The position numbers were made by a program, and so were the translations under genes. Positions 16,487 to 25,739 of a stretch of 64,000 bases of DNA are shown here, in pieces. Origin of the DNA: Microbacterium tenebrionis (lineage in GTDB: Bacteria > Actinomycetota > Actinomycetes > Actinomycetales > Microbacteriaceae). The notes beneath the pieces are model-generated. The model was not told the origin of the DNA, searched no databases, and saw only the letters and a program-made list of their open reading frames with translations. The stretch spans positions 124,001-188,000 of the forward strand of contig NZ_CAHJXQ010000001.1 in NCBI RefSeq assembly GCF_903645325.1. The letters run 5' to 3'. How positions within the stretch are numbered: the first letter of the stretch is position 1; the number at the start of each line of letters is the position of its first letter.

Positions 16487-16508
16487 ACTGATCATACAGT
16501 GTTGACTG
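16487..16508. promoter_or_regulatory. candidate cmtR operator
   Basis: ACTG (16487-16490), CAGT (16497-16500) and ACTG (16505-16508) form two overlapping inverted repeats just upstream of cmtR. Read on the minus strand, TATGAT lies within the dyad and can serve as the -10 box, so a bound repressor would block the promoter. Confidence 0.5.
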
Positions 16509-16560
16509 AACTAATCCCAGGATGAATAGTGCACCCTGCGACATGCGGCCCTACCAGTAA

Positions 16561-16799
16561 CGGTCGAAGACGGGCTGCGCGAGGTGTGGCCGCTTGTCGC
16601 CGATGATTTCGCTCGCGTTTGGGATCTGCCGAGGGCGCCGCATCCACTCAGGTAGTTGCGGACCTCACAGTCCGGCATCCGACCCGCGCAACGGCGCCAG
16701 CCCGATCATCCGGAGCTGAGCCCCGCGGTCTTGTGTTGAGCGCAATCGTGTGCTGTACACGGCATAGCTCCCGGGCCTCTGATCTGGGAGACTGGAGAC
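16561..16799. other. intergenic stretch after the right island boundary
   Basis: These 239 bases between the right CTACCAGTAA copy and the toxin-antitoxin pair hold no open frame I would call. The last bases (GGGAGACTGGAGACA) provide the ribosome-binding site for the MNT gene. Confidence 0.5.
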
Positions 16800-17105
16800 A
16801 TGGTCACCGCCGTGCTGTTCGATTCTGAGGCGATCGCTCGCGTCAGTGAGCGTTTCGGTGTGCGCCGGCTCCGTGTGTTCGGCTCGGTGCTGACGGATCG
16901 GTTCGATTCGGAGAACAGCGATGTGGACTTCCTCGTGGACTTTCACCCGAATCGCGAGGACCGCCTGGACGACTACCTCGGCCTGAGAGACGCGCTTGCC
17001 GAGATCGTCGGTCGCGACGTCGACCTCGTCGTCGCCGACGCGGTGCGGAATCCCTACTTCAAGAAAGCCGCCTTCGGGAGCGCGCAGGACATCTATGCGG
17101 CTTGA
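16800..17105 (+). CDS. mntA: MNT-domain nucleotidyltransferase antitoxin
   Basis: A 101-residue minimal nucleotidyltransferase. The motif GSVLTDRFDSENSDVDFLVD is the GS-x9-DxD signature of this fold, with the metal-binding aspartates intact. In MntA/HepT systems this protein AMPylates the HepT toxin and so neutralises it. The next gene is a HEPN protein that overlaps it by 11 bases, the standard arrangement. Together with the Wadjet locus just downstream it suggests a small defence cluster. Confidence 0.88.
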   Translation: MVTAVLFDSEAIARVSERFGVRRLRVFGSVLTDRFDSENSDVDFLVDFHPNREDRLDDYLGLRDALAEIVGRDVDLVVADAVRNPYFKKAAFGSAQDIYAA

Positions 17106-17448
17106 GAGCGCCAAGCTGCTCTGGGATGCGGGCCACGCCGCACACGCCGTGCGCACATTCACCGACGGCGTGACCAAGGAGCAGTTCTTCACCGATCTCC
17201 TTCTGCGTTCGGCCGTTGAGCGGCAACTCGAGATCCTGGGCGAGTCGCTCGTCCGTCTCCGCCGCGACGACTTCGGGGCGGCTGGACGGATCCCGGAACT
17301 CCACAAGATCATCGGTATGCGCAACGTCATCGCACACGAATACGGCGACATCGACTACGAGACGGTTTGGGTCGCCGTCACGAAGTACATCGGACCGCTG
17401 ATCTCCGACCTCGATCGCCTACTGGCAGAAGCCGACCCTCCCAACTGA
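17095..17448 (+). CDS. hepT: HepT-like HEPN ribonuclease toxin (DUF86)
   Basis: A 117-residue all-helical HEPN-domain protein. The catalytic R-x4-H-x-Y motif is intact in MRNVIAHEYGDID; the tyrosine in this motif is the residue AMPylated by MntA in studied pairs. SAVERQLEILGESLVRL is the conserved first helix of the family. ATG at 17095 lies within the end of mntA (11-base overlap), implying translational coupling. Predicted role: a cytoplasmic RNase toxin of a type VII toxin-antitoxin pair. Confidence 0.88.
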   Translation: MRLESAKLLWDAGHAAHAVRTFTDGVTKEQFFTDLLLRSAVERQLEILGESLVRLRRDDFGAAGRIPELHKIIGMRNVIAHEYGDIDYETVWVAVTKYIGPLISDLDRLLAEADPPN

Positions 17449-17566
17449 TATGTCGTCCGGTCTGGGCCGAAGCTCGTGAACACGCAGAGCCGTGTCACGG
17501 CATCCGCCGCGCCGACTCATGTCCGTGGCATCCGTCAAGATAGTCGTATCCGACCCCGGGAGAATC

Positions 17567-19015
17567 ATGACGGCACTCGTGCGGGCGCACGCGCTCTCGC
17601 GCCTGCTCGACGAGCACGTCGCGTGGCGCATGCTGCGAGCGGACATGGCGCCCGTCATCGTCGCCATCCTCAGCGACCACCTCGGCGGCGAGGAGCGGCG
17701 CATCGAGAGCGAGGACCTCTACGAGCGCATCGACGCAGACCTCGACGAGCTGCGCGCTCACGGATTCGATCTGCCCGGCACGGCGAAGGCGTACTGCGCG
17801 CAGTGGCGGGCATCCGGTTACCTCGTGCGGCGCCCGGCGGAGACCAGCCGGGGCGAGACTTTCGAGCTGTCGCCGGCTGCGCTGACGGCGACGCGCTTCC
17901 TCGCCCAGCTCGCGCAGCCGCGGCAGTCGGCCACGGAGTCGCGGTTGACGAGCATCGCGGCGCAACTGCATCGGCTCGCGGTCGACTCCGATCCGGACGC
18001 CCGCACGCGCATCGCCCGACTCGAAGAGCAGCGTGCTCAGATCGACGCCGAGATCGAGGCGATAGGTCGCGGTGAGGCGCCTCCCCTCGATCAGGAGCGC
18101 GCTGTCGAACGGGTGCGCGACGTGCTCGCGATGGCGGAGGACATCCCGAGTGATTTCGCCCGTGTGCGCGCCGAGTTCGAAGGACTCAACCGTGACCTGC
18201 GCGCCCGGGTGCTCGAGTCGGATGCCGCGCAGCGCGCCGTGCTTGACGACATCTTCCGCGGCGTGAACATGATCGACGAGTCCGACGCCGGGCGCAGCTT
18301 CAGTGGTTTCGCAGGGCTGGTGCTCGACCCGGAGCGCGGCGAGGAGTTTGAGGAAGACATCCGCCGCGTGCTCGAGCGCGACTTCACGAACGCGCTGAGC
18401 GCGGCCGAACGCCGCTTCCTGCGCCGACTGCTGCGAACGCTGAAAGAGCGCAGCGGCGAGATCCACGACGTCATCACCACTTTCGCCCGAGGCCTGCGCC
18501 GTTACGTCCAGTCGCAGGAGTACGAGCGCGACCGCGTGCTGCGTCGCGAGCTGCGCGGCGCGCTCGCGACCGGTCGCGCGGCGAGCGGCCGGATCAAGCC
18601 CTACAAGCCGACCCGGGTCGGCCTGTCGCTGTCGGCCGTGCCGATGCACAGCGCCGGGTCGCTCCGGCTGCACGACCCCGCCGCGTATGACGCTCCTGAG
18701 GAGGTCGTCACACACGAGGCCGCAGCCGTGAGTATCGAGGAACTCCGCGCGCTGGCCCGCGAGACCGAGATCGACTTCGACGAGCTCACCGGCAACATCA
18801 ATGCGGCACTGCAGGACGTCGATGAGATCTCGATCGCCGAGGTGCTCGCGCGCTTTCCGGCCACACAGGGCGTGGCCAGCGTCGTCGGTCTGCTGGCGCT
18901 CGGCGCGGCCCAGGGGGCGGCGAGCGCATCCGAACACGTCGAGTGGGTGGGGTCGGATGCCGTAGCACGTGCTGCATGGATACCCAGTTATCGCTTCACC
19001 GGGAGGGTGCTGTGA
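17567..19015 (+). CDS. jetA: Wadjet anti-plasmid defence protein JetA (DUF3375)
   Basis: A 482-residue DUF3375 protein, the kleisin-like subunit of the Wadjet complex, which together with the SMC-like JetC extrudes and senses small circular DNA. It begins MTALVRAHALSRLLDEHVAW and is mostly helical, with long charged coiled-coil stretches (SDPDARTRIARLEEQRAQID, RRVLERDFTNALSAAERRFL). ATG at 17567 is chosen for its GGGAG site seven bases upstream; the frame is open to 17492. The stop overlaps the jetB GTG by four bases. Order jetA-jetB-jetC-jetD is the canonical Wadjet operon. Confidence 0.9.
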   Translation: MTALVRAHALSRLLDEHVAWRMLRADMAPVIVAILSDHLGGEERRIESEDLYERIDADLDELRAHGFDLPGTAKAYCAQWRASGYLVRRPAETSRGETFELSPAALTATRFLAQLAQPRQSATESRLTSIAAQLHRLAVDSDPDARTRIARLEEQRAQIDAEIEAIGRGEAPPLDQERAVERVRDVLAMAEDIPSDFARVRAEFEGLNRDLRARVLESDAAQRAVLDDIFRGVNMIDESDAGRSFSGFAGLVLDPERGEEFEEDIRRVLERDFTNALSAAERRFLRRLLRTLKERSGEIHDVITTFARGLRRYVQSQEYERDRVLRRELRGALATGRAASGRIKPYKPTRVGLSLSAVPMHSAGSLRLHDPAAYDAPEEVVTHEAAAVSIEELRALARETEIDFDELTGNINAALQDVDEISIAEVLARFPATQGVASVVGLLALGAAQGAASASEHVEWVGSDAVARAAWIPSYRFTGRVL

Positions 19016-19703
19016 CCGAGAAGGACGGGATGCCGGAGACGGCGACGCCCGAAGAGCGACCAGGTCGGAACCAGGGGCGTGGCCCGGAGACACCGGGACC
19101 CTGAGCATCGACGCGCGGCGCGCACTGCTCAAGCTGATCCAGGGGCCGTATCTCTCGGCCGCGCGAGCGCCCGGCCCGTGGTCGGCGCTGCTCGCCGACG
19201 AATCGCGCATCCGCTCGCGGCTGCACGACCTCTTCCTCGATCTCGTCCTCGATCGGGATGCCGGCTTCGCCTTCGTGCGCAACGCGGCGACAGGGGAGCA
19301 GGAGGCCCCCGTCGCCGTCCGCTCCGAGCAGCTCACCTTCATCGACACGGCGATGCTGCTCGTGCTTCGTCAGATGCTGCTCAGCGGCGAACAGGACGGA
19401 CGGGTCATCGTCGGGCGAGACGACGTCTTCGAGCAGCTCGCACCGTTCCGTACCGCTGATCGCGATGAGACCGACTTCGCGAAGCGGCTCAACGCCTCGT
19501 GGCTGAAGATGCGCAACAAGCTGCGGGTGGTCCACGCGCTCTCGGACGAGCGCGTCGAGATCTCCCCGGTGCTGCGGATGCTGGTCGACGCCGACCAGGT
19601 GCGCACCATCGCCGCCGAGTACGAGCGCATCCGCGCGGGCGAGAGCGCCCCATCCGCGCAGTCAGGAGCCGATGACGAGGAGGCGGACGATGACGTTGCT
19701 TGA
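19012..19703 (+). pseudogene. jetB: Wadjet JetB (DUF4194), frameshifted
   Basis: The main body (from DTGTLSIDARRALLKLIQGP, about 200 residues) is a clear DUF4194 protein, the KITE-like partner of JetA and JetC. Its frame has no ATG, GTG or TTG after the jetA stop. The natural start, GTG at 19012 overlapping the jetA stop as GTGA, opens VTEKDGMPETATPEERPGRN but reaches a TGA at 19102-19104. One base appears to be missing between about 19050 and 19088. No canonical slippery heptamer is seen. Either the gene is inactivated, or this is a sequencing error. The frame ends inside the jetC start region. Confidence 0.8.
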
Positions 19704-22700
19704 TCTGGGCCTCGAGCAGGCGGATGCCGATGAGCAGAGTCCTGGCCAGTGGCGCCTCGCGCGCATCGAGGTGGTCAACTGGGGCACGTTCGACGGCGCC
19801 CACCGCATCGACGTGTCCCGCAAGGGGCACCTGATCACCGGAGCATCCGGATCGGGCAAGTCATCGCTGCTCGACGCGATCGCGGCCGTCCTCACGCCCG
19901 AGCGGTGGTTGCGCTTCAACGCGGCTGCGCAGGACGCGTCGTCGCGCGCCGACGACCGCGGCCTCGTCAGCTACGTGCGCGGTGCCTGGACGAAAGAGGC
20001 CGACGAACTCGAGGATCGCGCCGTCAGCGCCTATCTCCGCCCGCGTGCGACGTGGAGCGGCATCCTGCTGCGCTTCGAGAACCAGGGCGATGCGCCGGTG
20101 ACCCTCGTTCGACTGTTCCATCTGCCGGGCTCGTCCACCGCCCGTGCCGAGCTCAAGGACGCGTTCGTCCTGCTGCGCAGCGAGGTCGTCCTCACCGACC
20201 TCGCCCCGTTCGTCGCGAAGGGCATCGAAGCGCGCAGGCTCAAGGCTGCGTTCCCCGACGGCGTCGTCTCGACGGGCAGCCACGGCGGCTTCTTCACGCG
20301 GATGCGACGCCTGTTCGGCATCGGCAGCGACAACGCCCTGCACCTGCTGCACAAGACGCAGTCGGCGAAGAACCTCGGCAACCTCGACACGCTGTTCCGC
20401 GCCTTCATGCTCGATCGCCCCGGCACCTTCGATCAGGCCCGCACTGCCACCGAGCAGTTCCGCGAGCTCAACGCCGCGCACGTGCACGTGGTCGAACTGC
20501 GCCGTCAGGCCGAGCATCTCGAACGCGTCGAGGAGGCGATGGTCGAGTACGAGCGCCAAGCGCAGGCCGTGACCGAGCTGCAGCATCTCATCGAGGTGCA
20601 GGAGCCGTTCCAGGACCGTATGCATCTGAAGCTGGCCCAGGCTCAGCGCGAAGAGCAGACGGCGCAGCTCGCGAGGGCCGCCGAGCGTGCGGCTGCGGCC
20701 GGCGCCGCACGCGGCGAGGCCGAAAGCATCCTCAACGAGGCGCGGATGCGGGAGGCCCGGCTCGGCGGAGGGGATGCCGGCCTCATGCGCCGCAGCATCG
20801 ATGATGCGCGCCGCGAAGCCGACCGCATCCGCGACCATGCCGAGCGATTCGCCTCCGAGCTGCGTGCCGCCGGCATCGAGCACGCACCGACGGATGCCGC
20901 CGAGTTCGCCGCTCTGCAGGAATCCGCGCGCGCCGACCTCGCCGTGGCTCCCGAGGCCGACGACAGCCACGCCGTGCACGAGCGGCATGCCGACGCGCGC
21001 CGTCGGGTGGCCGAGCTCGACGAGCAGCTGACGGCGCTGAGGAATCGCCGCAGCAACATCGAGCCGCGACTGATCGCCGTGCGCGAGTGGCTGGCGGGCG
21101 AGCTGCGCGTCAGCGAGAAGAGCCTTCCGTTCGGTGGCGAGCTGATCGACGTGCTCCCCGAATTCGCGGAGTGGACGGGTGCGATCGAGCGCGTGCTGCG
21201 TCCTCTCGCATCGGCTCTGCTGGTGCCGGACGGCGACCTCGTCCGCGTCCGGCGGCTCATCGAGAAGCGCTCGCTCGGGACGCGGCTGGTGATCGAGGCG
21301 GTGCCGAGGGAGGCCGCCGCGCCTCGACCGTCCACGGCTCGCGACTCGTTGCTGCACCGCATCCGTGTCTCCGACGGCCCGTTCCAGACGTGGATGCAGT
21401 CGCGGCTCTCCGAATCCTTCGACCTCTCCTGCGTCGCCGGACCCGACGATCTCGACGACGTCGAACGCGGCGTGACCATCGGCGGCCAGATCAAGACATC
21501 CTCGCGCCGGTACGAGAAGAACGACCGGGTGGCGATCGACAACAGGGAGCACTGGGTCCTCGGATCCGACAACCAGGCGAAGATCGATCACCTCCTCGAT
21601 CGCCGCGCCGATGCGCAGCGCGAGCTCGACCGTGCGCGTGCCGTTCGCGATGAGCACGTGGCCGTCGGGCAGGCCGCACTGACCAGGCGCCTTCTGCTGC
21701 AGCGGGTGATCGAGCGCGCCTGGACCGAGTTCGATGCCACGGCCGCAGATCAGACGATCGCCGACCGCGAGGCGGAGCTCGCGCGGCTCACGGCGAAGAG
21801 CCACGATCTCGCGGACGCTTCGCATGCCGTCGCAGATGCCGAGGAGCACAAGCGCGTCGCCGATCGGGAGGCGGATGCGGCGAATGCCGCGCGGGCGCTC
21901 GCCGAGAGCGCTCTGAACGCCTCGGACGATCTGATCCAGCACCTCGCCGGGCGGCTCGACGGCGTCACCGTGTCGGATGACGATTCCGCCCTGCTCGAAG
22001 CCCGCTACCGCTCGGTCCAGCGGCGCATCGACACCGCGAACATCGCGGAGATCGGCGCGAAGGTGGTCAAGGTCCTGAACGCCGCGGCGCAGGAGGCCGA
22101 CGAGGCGCGCTCGCGCTCGATGGCCTCGTTCGCCCGGCTGACCGTGGACTTCCAGCGCACGTGGCCGACGGCGGCGCCGAACCTCACGCCGGAGATCGAG
22201 GACCGCGCCGGCTACCGCGCACTGCTCGACGGCATCCGCACCCGGGGTCTGCCGACGCACGAGGAGAACTTCCGCCGACTGCTGCGGGAGAAGTCGCGAG
22301 ACTTGATCGGGCATCTGCTCAGCGAGATCCGGGATGCGCCGAAGCAGATCGAGGAGCGCATCGATCCGGTGAACGCGTCGCTGGGCCGGTCGCTGTTCGA
22401 CGCCGACCGCTACCTGCGGATCCGGGTGAGGACCAAGCGCTCGCCCGAGGCCGCCGAGTTCATGACCGAGCTGAAGGGGATCGTCGACGGCTCGTGGGAC
22501 CAGAACGACCTGCGCGCTGACGAGCGGTTCGCCGCGCTCAAGCGCATCATGGACCGGCTCGAGTCGGCCGAGAACGGTGAACGCGCGGACTATGTGTGGC
22601 GCCAGCGCTGCCTCGACACCCGCGAGCACGTGACATTCCAGGCGCAGGAGGTCGATCGCGCCGGGCGGGTGCTCAGCGTGCACGATTCGAGCGCCGGCCT

Positions 22701-23013
22701 CTCAGGAGGGCAGAGGCAGAAGCTCGTGATCTTCTGTCTCGCCGCAGCGCTGCGATACCAGCTCACGGACGACGACCAGGACATCCCCACCTATGGCACG
22801 ATCGTGCTCGATGAGGCGTTCGACAAGGCCGACAGCCAGTACACCCGTATGGCGATGGACGTGTTCCACGAGTTCGGGTTCCACATGATCCTCGCCACCC
22901 CGCAGAAGCTGCTGCAGACGATCGAGAGCTACGTCGGAGCGGTCACCTCGGTCTCGAACCCGACACGCAGGCAGTCGCTGCTGTCGAACGTGCCGTTCGA
23001 ACAGGTGAACTGA
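19690..23013 (+). CDS. jetC: Wadjet SMC-like ATPase JetC
   Basis: An 1107-residue MukB/SbcC-like ATPase, the motor of the Wadjet complex. The Walker A loop GASGSGKSSLLDAI is at residues 51-64; two long coiled coils fill the middle; the C-terminal head has the signature SSAGLSGGQRQKLVIF and Walker B TIVLDEAFDKAD, followed by the His-switch region FHMILATPQK. ATG at 19690 is preferred to ATG at 19672 because AGGAGG (19678-19683) is six bases upstream of it. It overlaps the jetB end and shares TGATG with jetD. Intact in this sequence. Confidence 0.93.
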   Translation: MTLLDLGLEQADADEQSPGQWRLARIEVVNWGTFDGAHRIDVSRKGHLITGASGSGKSSLLDAIAAVLTPERWLRFNAAAQDASSRADDRGLVSYVRGAWTKEADELEDRAVSAYLRPRATWSGILLRFENQGDAPVTLVRLFHLPGSSTARAELKDAFVLLRSEVVLTDLAPFVAKGIEARRLKAAFPDGVVSTGSHGGFFTRMRRLFGIGSDNALHLLHKTQSAKNLGNLDTLFRAFMLDRPGTFDQARTATEQFRELNAAHVHVVELRRQAEHLERVEEAMVEYERQAQAVTELQHLIEVQEPFQDRMHLKLAQAQREEQTAQLARAAERAAAAGAARGEAESILNEARMREARLGGGDAGLMRRSIDDARREADRIRDHAERFASELRAAGIEHAPTDAAEFAALQESARADLAVAPEADDSHAVHERHADARRRVAELDEQLTALRNRRSNIEPRLIAVREWLAGELRVSEKSLPFGGELIDVLPEFAEWTGAIERVLRPLASALLVPDGDLVRVRRLIEKRSLGTRLVIEAVPREAAAPRPSTARDSLLHRIRVSDGPFQTWMQSRLSESFDLSCVAGPDDLDDVERGVTIGGQIKTSSRRYEKNDRVAIDNREHWVLGSDNQAKIDHLLDRRADAQRELDRARAVRDEHVAVGQAALTRRLLLQRVIERAWTEFDATAADQTIADREAELARLTAKSHDLADASHAVADAEEHKRVADREADAANAARALAESALNASDDLIQHLAGRLDGVTVSDDDSALLEARYRSVQRRIDTANIAEIGAKVVKVLNAAAQEADEARSRSMASFARLTVDFQRTWPTAAPNLTPEIEDRAGYRALLDGIRTRGLPTHEENFRRLLREKSRDLIGHLLSEIRDAPKQIEERIDPVNASLGRSLFDADRYLRIRVRTKRSPEAAEFMTELKGIVDGSWDQNDLRADERFAALKRIMDRLESAENGERADYVWRQRCLDTREHVTFQAQEVDRAGRVLSVHDSSAGLSGGQRQKLVIFCLAAALRYQLTDDDQDIPTYGTIVLDEAFDKADSQYTRMAMDVFHEFGFHMILATPQKLLQTIESYVGAVTSVSNPTRRQSLLSNVPFEQVN

Positions 23014-24167
23014 TGCCGGTCACGGTCGCGGAAGCTCGAGCCCGAGCGGCCAAAGCGGTTGAGAAGGGGCGGCGGGAGTGGGCGGCGCGTGCGGACGGCG
23101 ATGATGCGGTGCTCGACATTCCATTGAAACCGCCGACGGAGGCCGCTGTGCTCGCCGGTCCGCGCGCGGCGAGCGAATGGGCCGACTCCTGGCGTGCCGT
23201 GGACGGAGGCGACATTCTGGTGCGCTGGGCGCACAAGAACTGGCCCAGCGTCGGCAGGCAAGAGCTTCCGGAGCGGCTGACGCTGTATACGGCGGACGCG
23301 ATCGCGCGGTTCGCCGGACGCGACGTGAACCGGGACTGGGCGCGGATGCGCGACCGCGCCGCGATGCTCCGCGAGAGATTCGGCGCTCACGATGAGATCG
23401 TCGCGGCGATCCGGGCGCGCGGCACCGCCATCGATCGTCTGACGGGCGTCGACTTCGCGCTTCTGCTCGAGGTGCTGGCCTGGCTGCGCCAGCATCCATC
23501 CTCCGGCTATCGCCTCAGGCAGGTGCCGATACCCGGGATGCACACCAAATGGCTCGGTGCCCACCGGGCGATGGTCGAGTCGCTGTATGCGGCTATCAGC
23601 GGCGAACAGGATCTCGGTCTTGTGCCGTCGCCGGAGAGGCTGCGGATCAGAATTCTCGACCCCGGGATGCGGCCCGGAGGTCTCATCGACGTCACCGCGC
23701 CTCTCGAGGAACTCGCCGCGCTGGCGATCCAGCCCCGTGCGATCATCGTCTGCGAGAACCTCGAATCGGTGCTGGCTCTGCCCGAGTGGCCGGGCGTCGT
23801 CGCCGTCCACGGCGGCGGGTACGCGGTTCCGATCCACCGACTGCCCTGGGCGCTGTCGGCGCGGGTACTGTACTGGGGCGACTTGGATGCCGACGGGTTC
23901 GCGATCCTGCATCGGTTGCGTTCGAACGGCGTGGATGCGGTAAGCGTGCTCATGGATGAGGGCACGCTTCTCGCGCACCGAGAGCTGTGGGTACCCGACC
24001 CGAACGGTGCCGCGGCGCGCACGCTGCCGTCGCTCAGCCCGTCGGAGCAGACGGCCCTCGAGAGGATCGCTGCGGAGAGCGGCGTTCGTCTCGAACAGGA
24101 GCGCCTTCCTTGGCCGATGGCGCTGGAAGCGTTGCGCGCGGCGGTGGGGCGGTCGCTGGGGAACTGA
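23013..24167 (+). CDS. jetD: Wadjet nuclease subunit JetD (DUF3322/DUF2220, Toprim)
   Basis: A 384-residue protein with an N-terminal DUF3322 region and a C-terminal Toprim-like domain. The metal-binding DxD is seen in ARVLYWGDLDADGFAILHRL near residue 290. JetD is the topoisomerase VI-like nuclease that cuts plasmid DNA once the JetABC motor has extruded it. The ATG overlaps the jetC stop by one base (TGATG). Length and position are usual. It is intact, so the locus lacks only a readable jetB. Confidence 0.92.
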   Translation: MPVTVAEARARAAKAVEKGRREWAARADGDDAVLDIPLKPPTEAAVLAGPRAASEWADSWRAVDGGDILVRWAHKNWPSVGRQELPERLTLYTADAIARFAGRDVNRDWARMRDRAAMLRERFGAHDEIVAAIRARGTAIDRLTGVDFALLLEVLAWLRQHPSSGYRLRQVPIPGMHTKWLGAHRAMVESLYAAISGEQDLGLVPSPERLRIRILDPGMRPGGLIDVTAPLEELAALAIQPRAIIVCENLESVLALPEWPGVVAVHGGGYAVPIHRLPWALSARVLYWGDLDADGFAILHRLRSNGVDAVSVLMDEGTLLAHRELWVPDPNGAAARTLPSLSPSEQTALERIAAESGVRLEQERLPWPMALEALRAAVGRSLGN

Positions 24168-24226
24168 GTTCTCCACAGGCATAGGAATCTTTGTTCGAAT
24201 GTCTGTGGCCTCCGAGAGTACGAGAT

Positions 24227-25738
24227 ATGGCAACGTTCACCGATGTCGCGGCGTTGATCCCCACCCTGTGCGGTGGCGGCGTCGTAGTCGATGATGCTGC
24301 CGCTGCGCAGGGTGTGCTGATGCTGATGCCGGATGCCGATGTGGTCGCGATTCTGCGTGAGGCGGCGTCAGTGGCGAAGCAGCTGGAGCAGATCCAGGTC
24401 GCGGCATCCGGTGTGATCGCGGTGCGGTCCTCGCGGGAGCGGGGCCATTCCGGGTTGTCGCAGTCGCGTGGGCATCGGTCGGCGGCGTCGCTGATTCAGG
24501 ATGTGACGGGGTCGACGAAGGCGGATGCGAATCGGAAGGTGCGGGTGGGTGAAGCGCTGCTCGACAACGAGCTCGAGGAACAGTTACCCATCGGGGAGGG
24601 CGTGCCGGAGTCTCGGCCAGCACCCCGCGCCTGGCATCAGCCGCTGCGCGACGCACTCCGCGATGGTCGGGTGACGTCGGCGCAGTTCGATGCGATCAAA
24701 CGCGGGCTCGGAGACCCGCCCCTGATCGATGCGAACTCGGGCGATGAATCGAGTGACGGTCTGGATGCTGCGGCGCGGGCGGATGCGCAGGATGCTGCGC
24801 GTGCGGCGTGGTCGCAGGCGGCGGAGCAGTTGGTCGGTGAGGTGTCGGAGCGGACAGTGGAGGAGTTGTGGCAGGCGGCGCGGACGGTGCGTGACCTGCT
24901 CGACCCGGAGGGTGCGGAGGCGCGGTATCTGGCGCGGTTCGACGACCGGTCGTTCCGCACCTATCGCGGGCAGGACGGGCAGAAGCGCGCGAGCATGGTG
25001 TTCGAAGACGACGGGGACCTGTTCGTCGAGACGATGATGGCGGCAGCGCTGCGTCCACGTCGGGGCGGACCGCGGTTCGTCGACCCGGACGAGAAAGCGC
25101 AGGCCGCGTCGCTGGCGGATGATCCGCGCACGACGGACCAGCTCGCGTACGACCTGCTCATGGACGTGATCCGGGCCGGCGCCCTGGCCGACGCGGAGTC
25201 CGTGTTCGGCGCACGCCAGCCGGGTGTGCGTCTCGTGCAGGTCATCGACGCCGACGGTGCACCGGCCACGGTCGCGCACAGCGAGGACGGACTGGTCTCC
25301 ATTCCCGGAGCCGCCGTCGCGCAGCACATCTGCGACAGCGGGACCGTGCCCGTCGCGGTCGATTCGTGCGGAAATCCACTCGATGTCGGCCGCGAGCATC
25401 GTCTGTTCACGCCGAAGCAGCGCATCGCGCTCGCGATCCGTGACGGCGGATGCCGGTGGCGGGGCTGCGACCGGCCCTCCTCGTACTGCGAAGCGCATCA
25501 CATCGACGAATGGCACCGAGATCAGGGGCGCACGGACATCGACCGCGGGATCCTGCTGTGCCGATATCATCACATGACTCTGCATCACGGCGGGTGGTGG
25601 ATCACCCGCGACGGCACAGGCGACTTCGTCCTCCATCACCCCTCGGGTGAGACGTTCCCCATGCGACCACGCGCCGCGCTGAGCTACGCGTGGGGCGGGA
25701 TCGACCCACCCCCGAAACGCTTCCGACCCGCCGCCTGA
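24227..25738 (+). CDS. DUF222 and HNH endonuclease domain protein
   Basis: A 503-residue member of the actinobacterial 13E12/DUF222 family, present in many copies in such genomes. The C-terminal HNH nuclease has the zinc cysteines CRWRGCDRPSSYCEAHH and the motif continuing as ILLCRYHHMTLHHGGWW. The N-terminal two thirds is the DUF222 helical region. Its cellular role is not settled. Upstream, TGTCTGTG at 24200-24207 recalls the PafBC-controlled damage-inducible promoter motif, but the spacing to a -10-like TACGAG is 11 rather than 8 bases, so induction by DNA damage is only a possibility. Confidence 0.88.
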   Translation: MATFTDVAALIPTLCGGGVVVDDAAAAQGVLMLMPDADVVAILREAASVAKQLEQIQVAASGVIAVRSSRERGHSGLSQSRGHRSAASLIQDVTGSTKADANRKVRVGEALLDNELEEQLPIGEGVPESRPAPRAWHQPLRDALRDGRVTSAQFDAIKRGLGDPPLIDANSGDESSDGLDAAARADAQDAARAAWSQAAEQLVGEVSERTVEELWQAARTVRDLLDPEGAEARYLARFDDRSFRTYRGQDGQKRASMVFEDDGDLFVETMMAAALRPRRGGPRFVDPDEKAQAASLADDPRTTDQLAYDLLMDVIRAGALADAESVFGARQPGVRLVQVIDADGAPATVAHSEDGLVSIPGAAVAQHICDSGTVPVAVDSCGNPLDVGREHRLFTPKQRIALAIRDGGCRWRGCDRPSSYCEAHHIDEWHRDQGRTDIDRGILLCRYHHMTLHHGGWWITRDGTGDFVLHHPSGETFPMRPRAALSYAWGGIDPPPKRFRPAA

Positions 25739-25739
25739 G

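Larger units (their letters stand above)
7430..16560. mobile_element. putative integrated metal-resistance island (about 9.1 kb)
   Basis: The segment opens and closes with an identical 10-mer, CTACCAGTAA, at 7430-7439 and 16551-16560. Both copies are followed within a few bases by TCGA (the left copy with one extra base). Inside are a tyrosine recombinase, an HTH protein and a large zinc-ribbon protein with a recombinase-like tail, then merR, merA, merB, a MerF-like gene, a P1B ATPase and cmtR. Nothing inside looks like core metabolism. The gene sizes and order recall Tn554-type elements (two tyrosine recombinases plus a small DNA-binding protein), but this is inference. The direct repeats may be the attachment duplications. 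Confidence 0.65.

Noticed and set aside
7430..16560. prophage or conjugative element
   Set aside because: No phage structural, relaxase or type IV secretion genes; the recombinase module and metal cargo are the only contents.
19012..19104. programmed -1 frameshift in jetB
   Set aside because: No X-XXY-YYZ slippery heptamer in the right frame and no obvious downstream stimulator; a lost base is simpler.
19861..22683. 940-residue minus-strand frame opposite jetC
   Set aside because: A typical shadow of a GC-rich gene: rich in Arg, Gly and Glu with no motif, while the plus strand has all JetC motifs.
24200..24226. PafBC/RecA-NDp-type damage-inducible promoter before the DUF222/HNH gene
   Set aside because: TGTCTGTG is present but the spacing to the -10-like box is 11 instead of 8, so it was not listed as a site.
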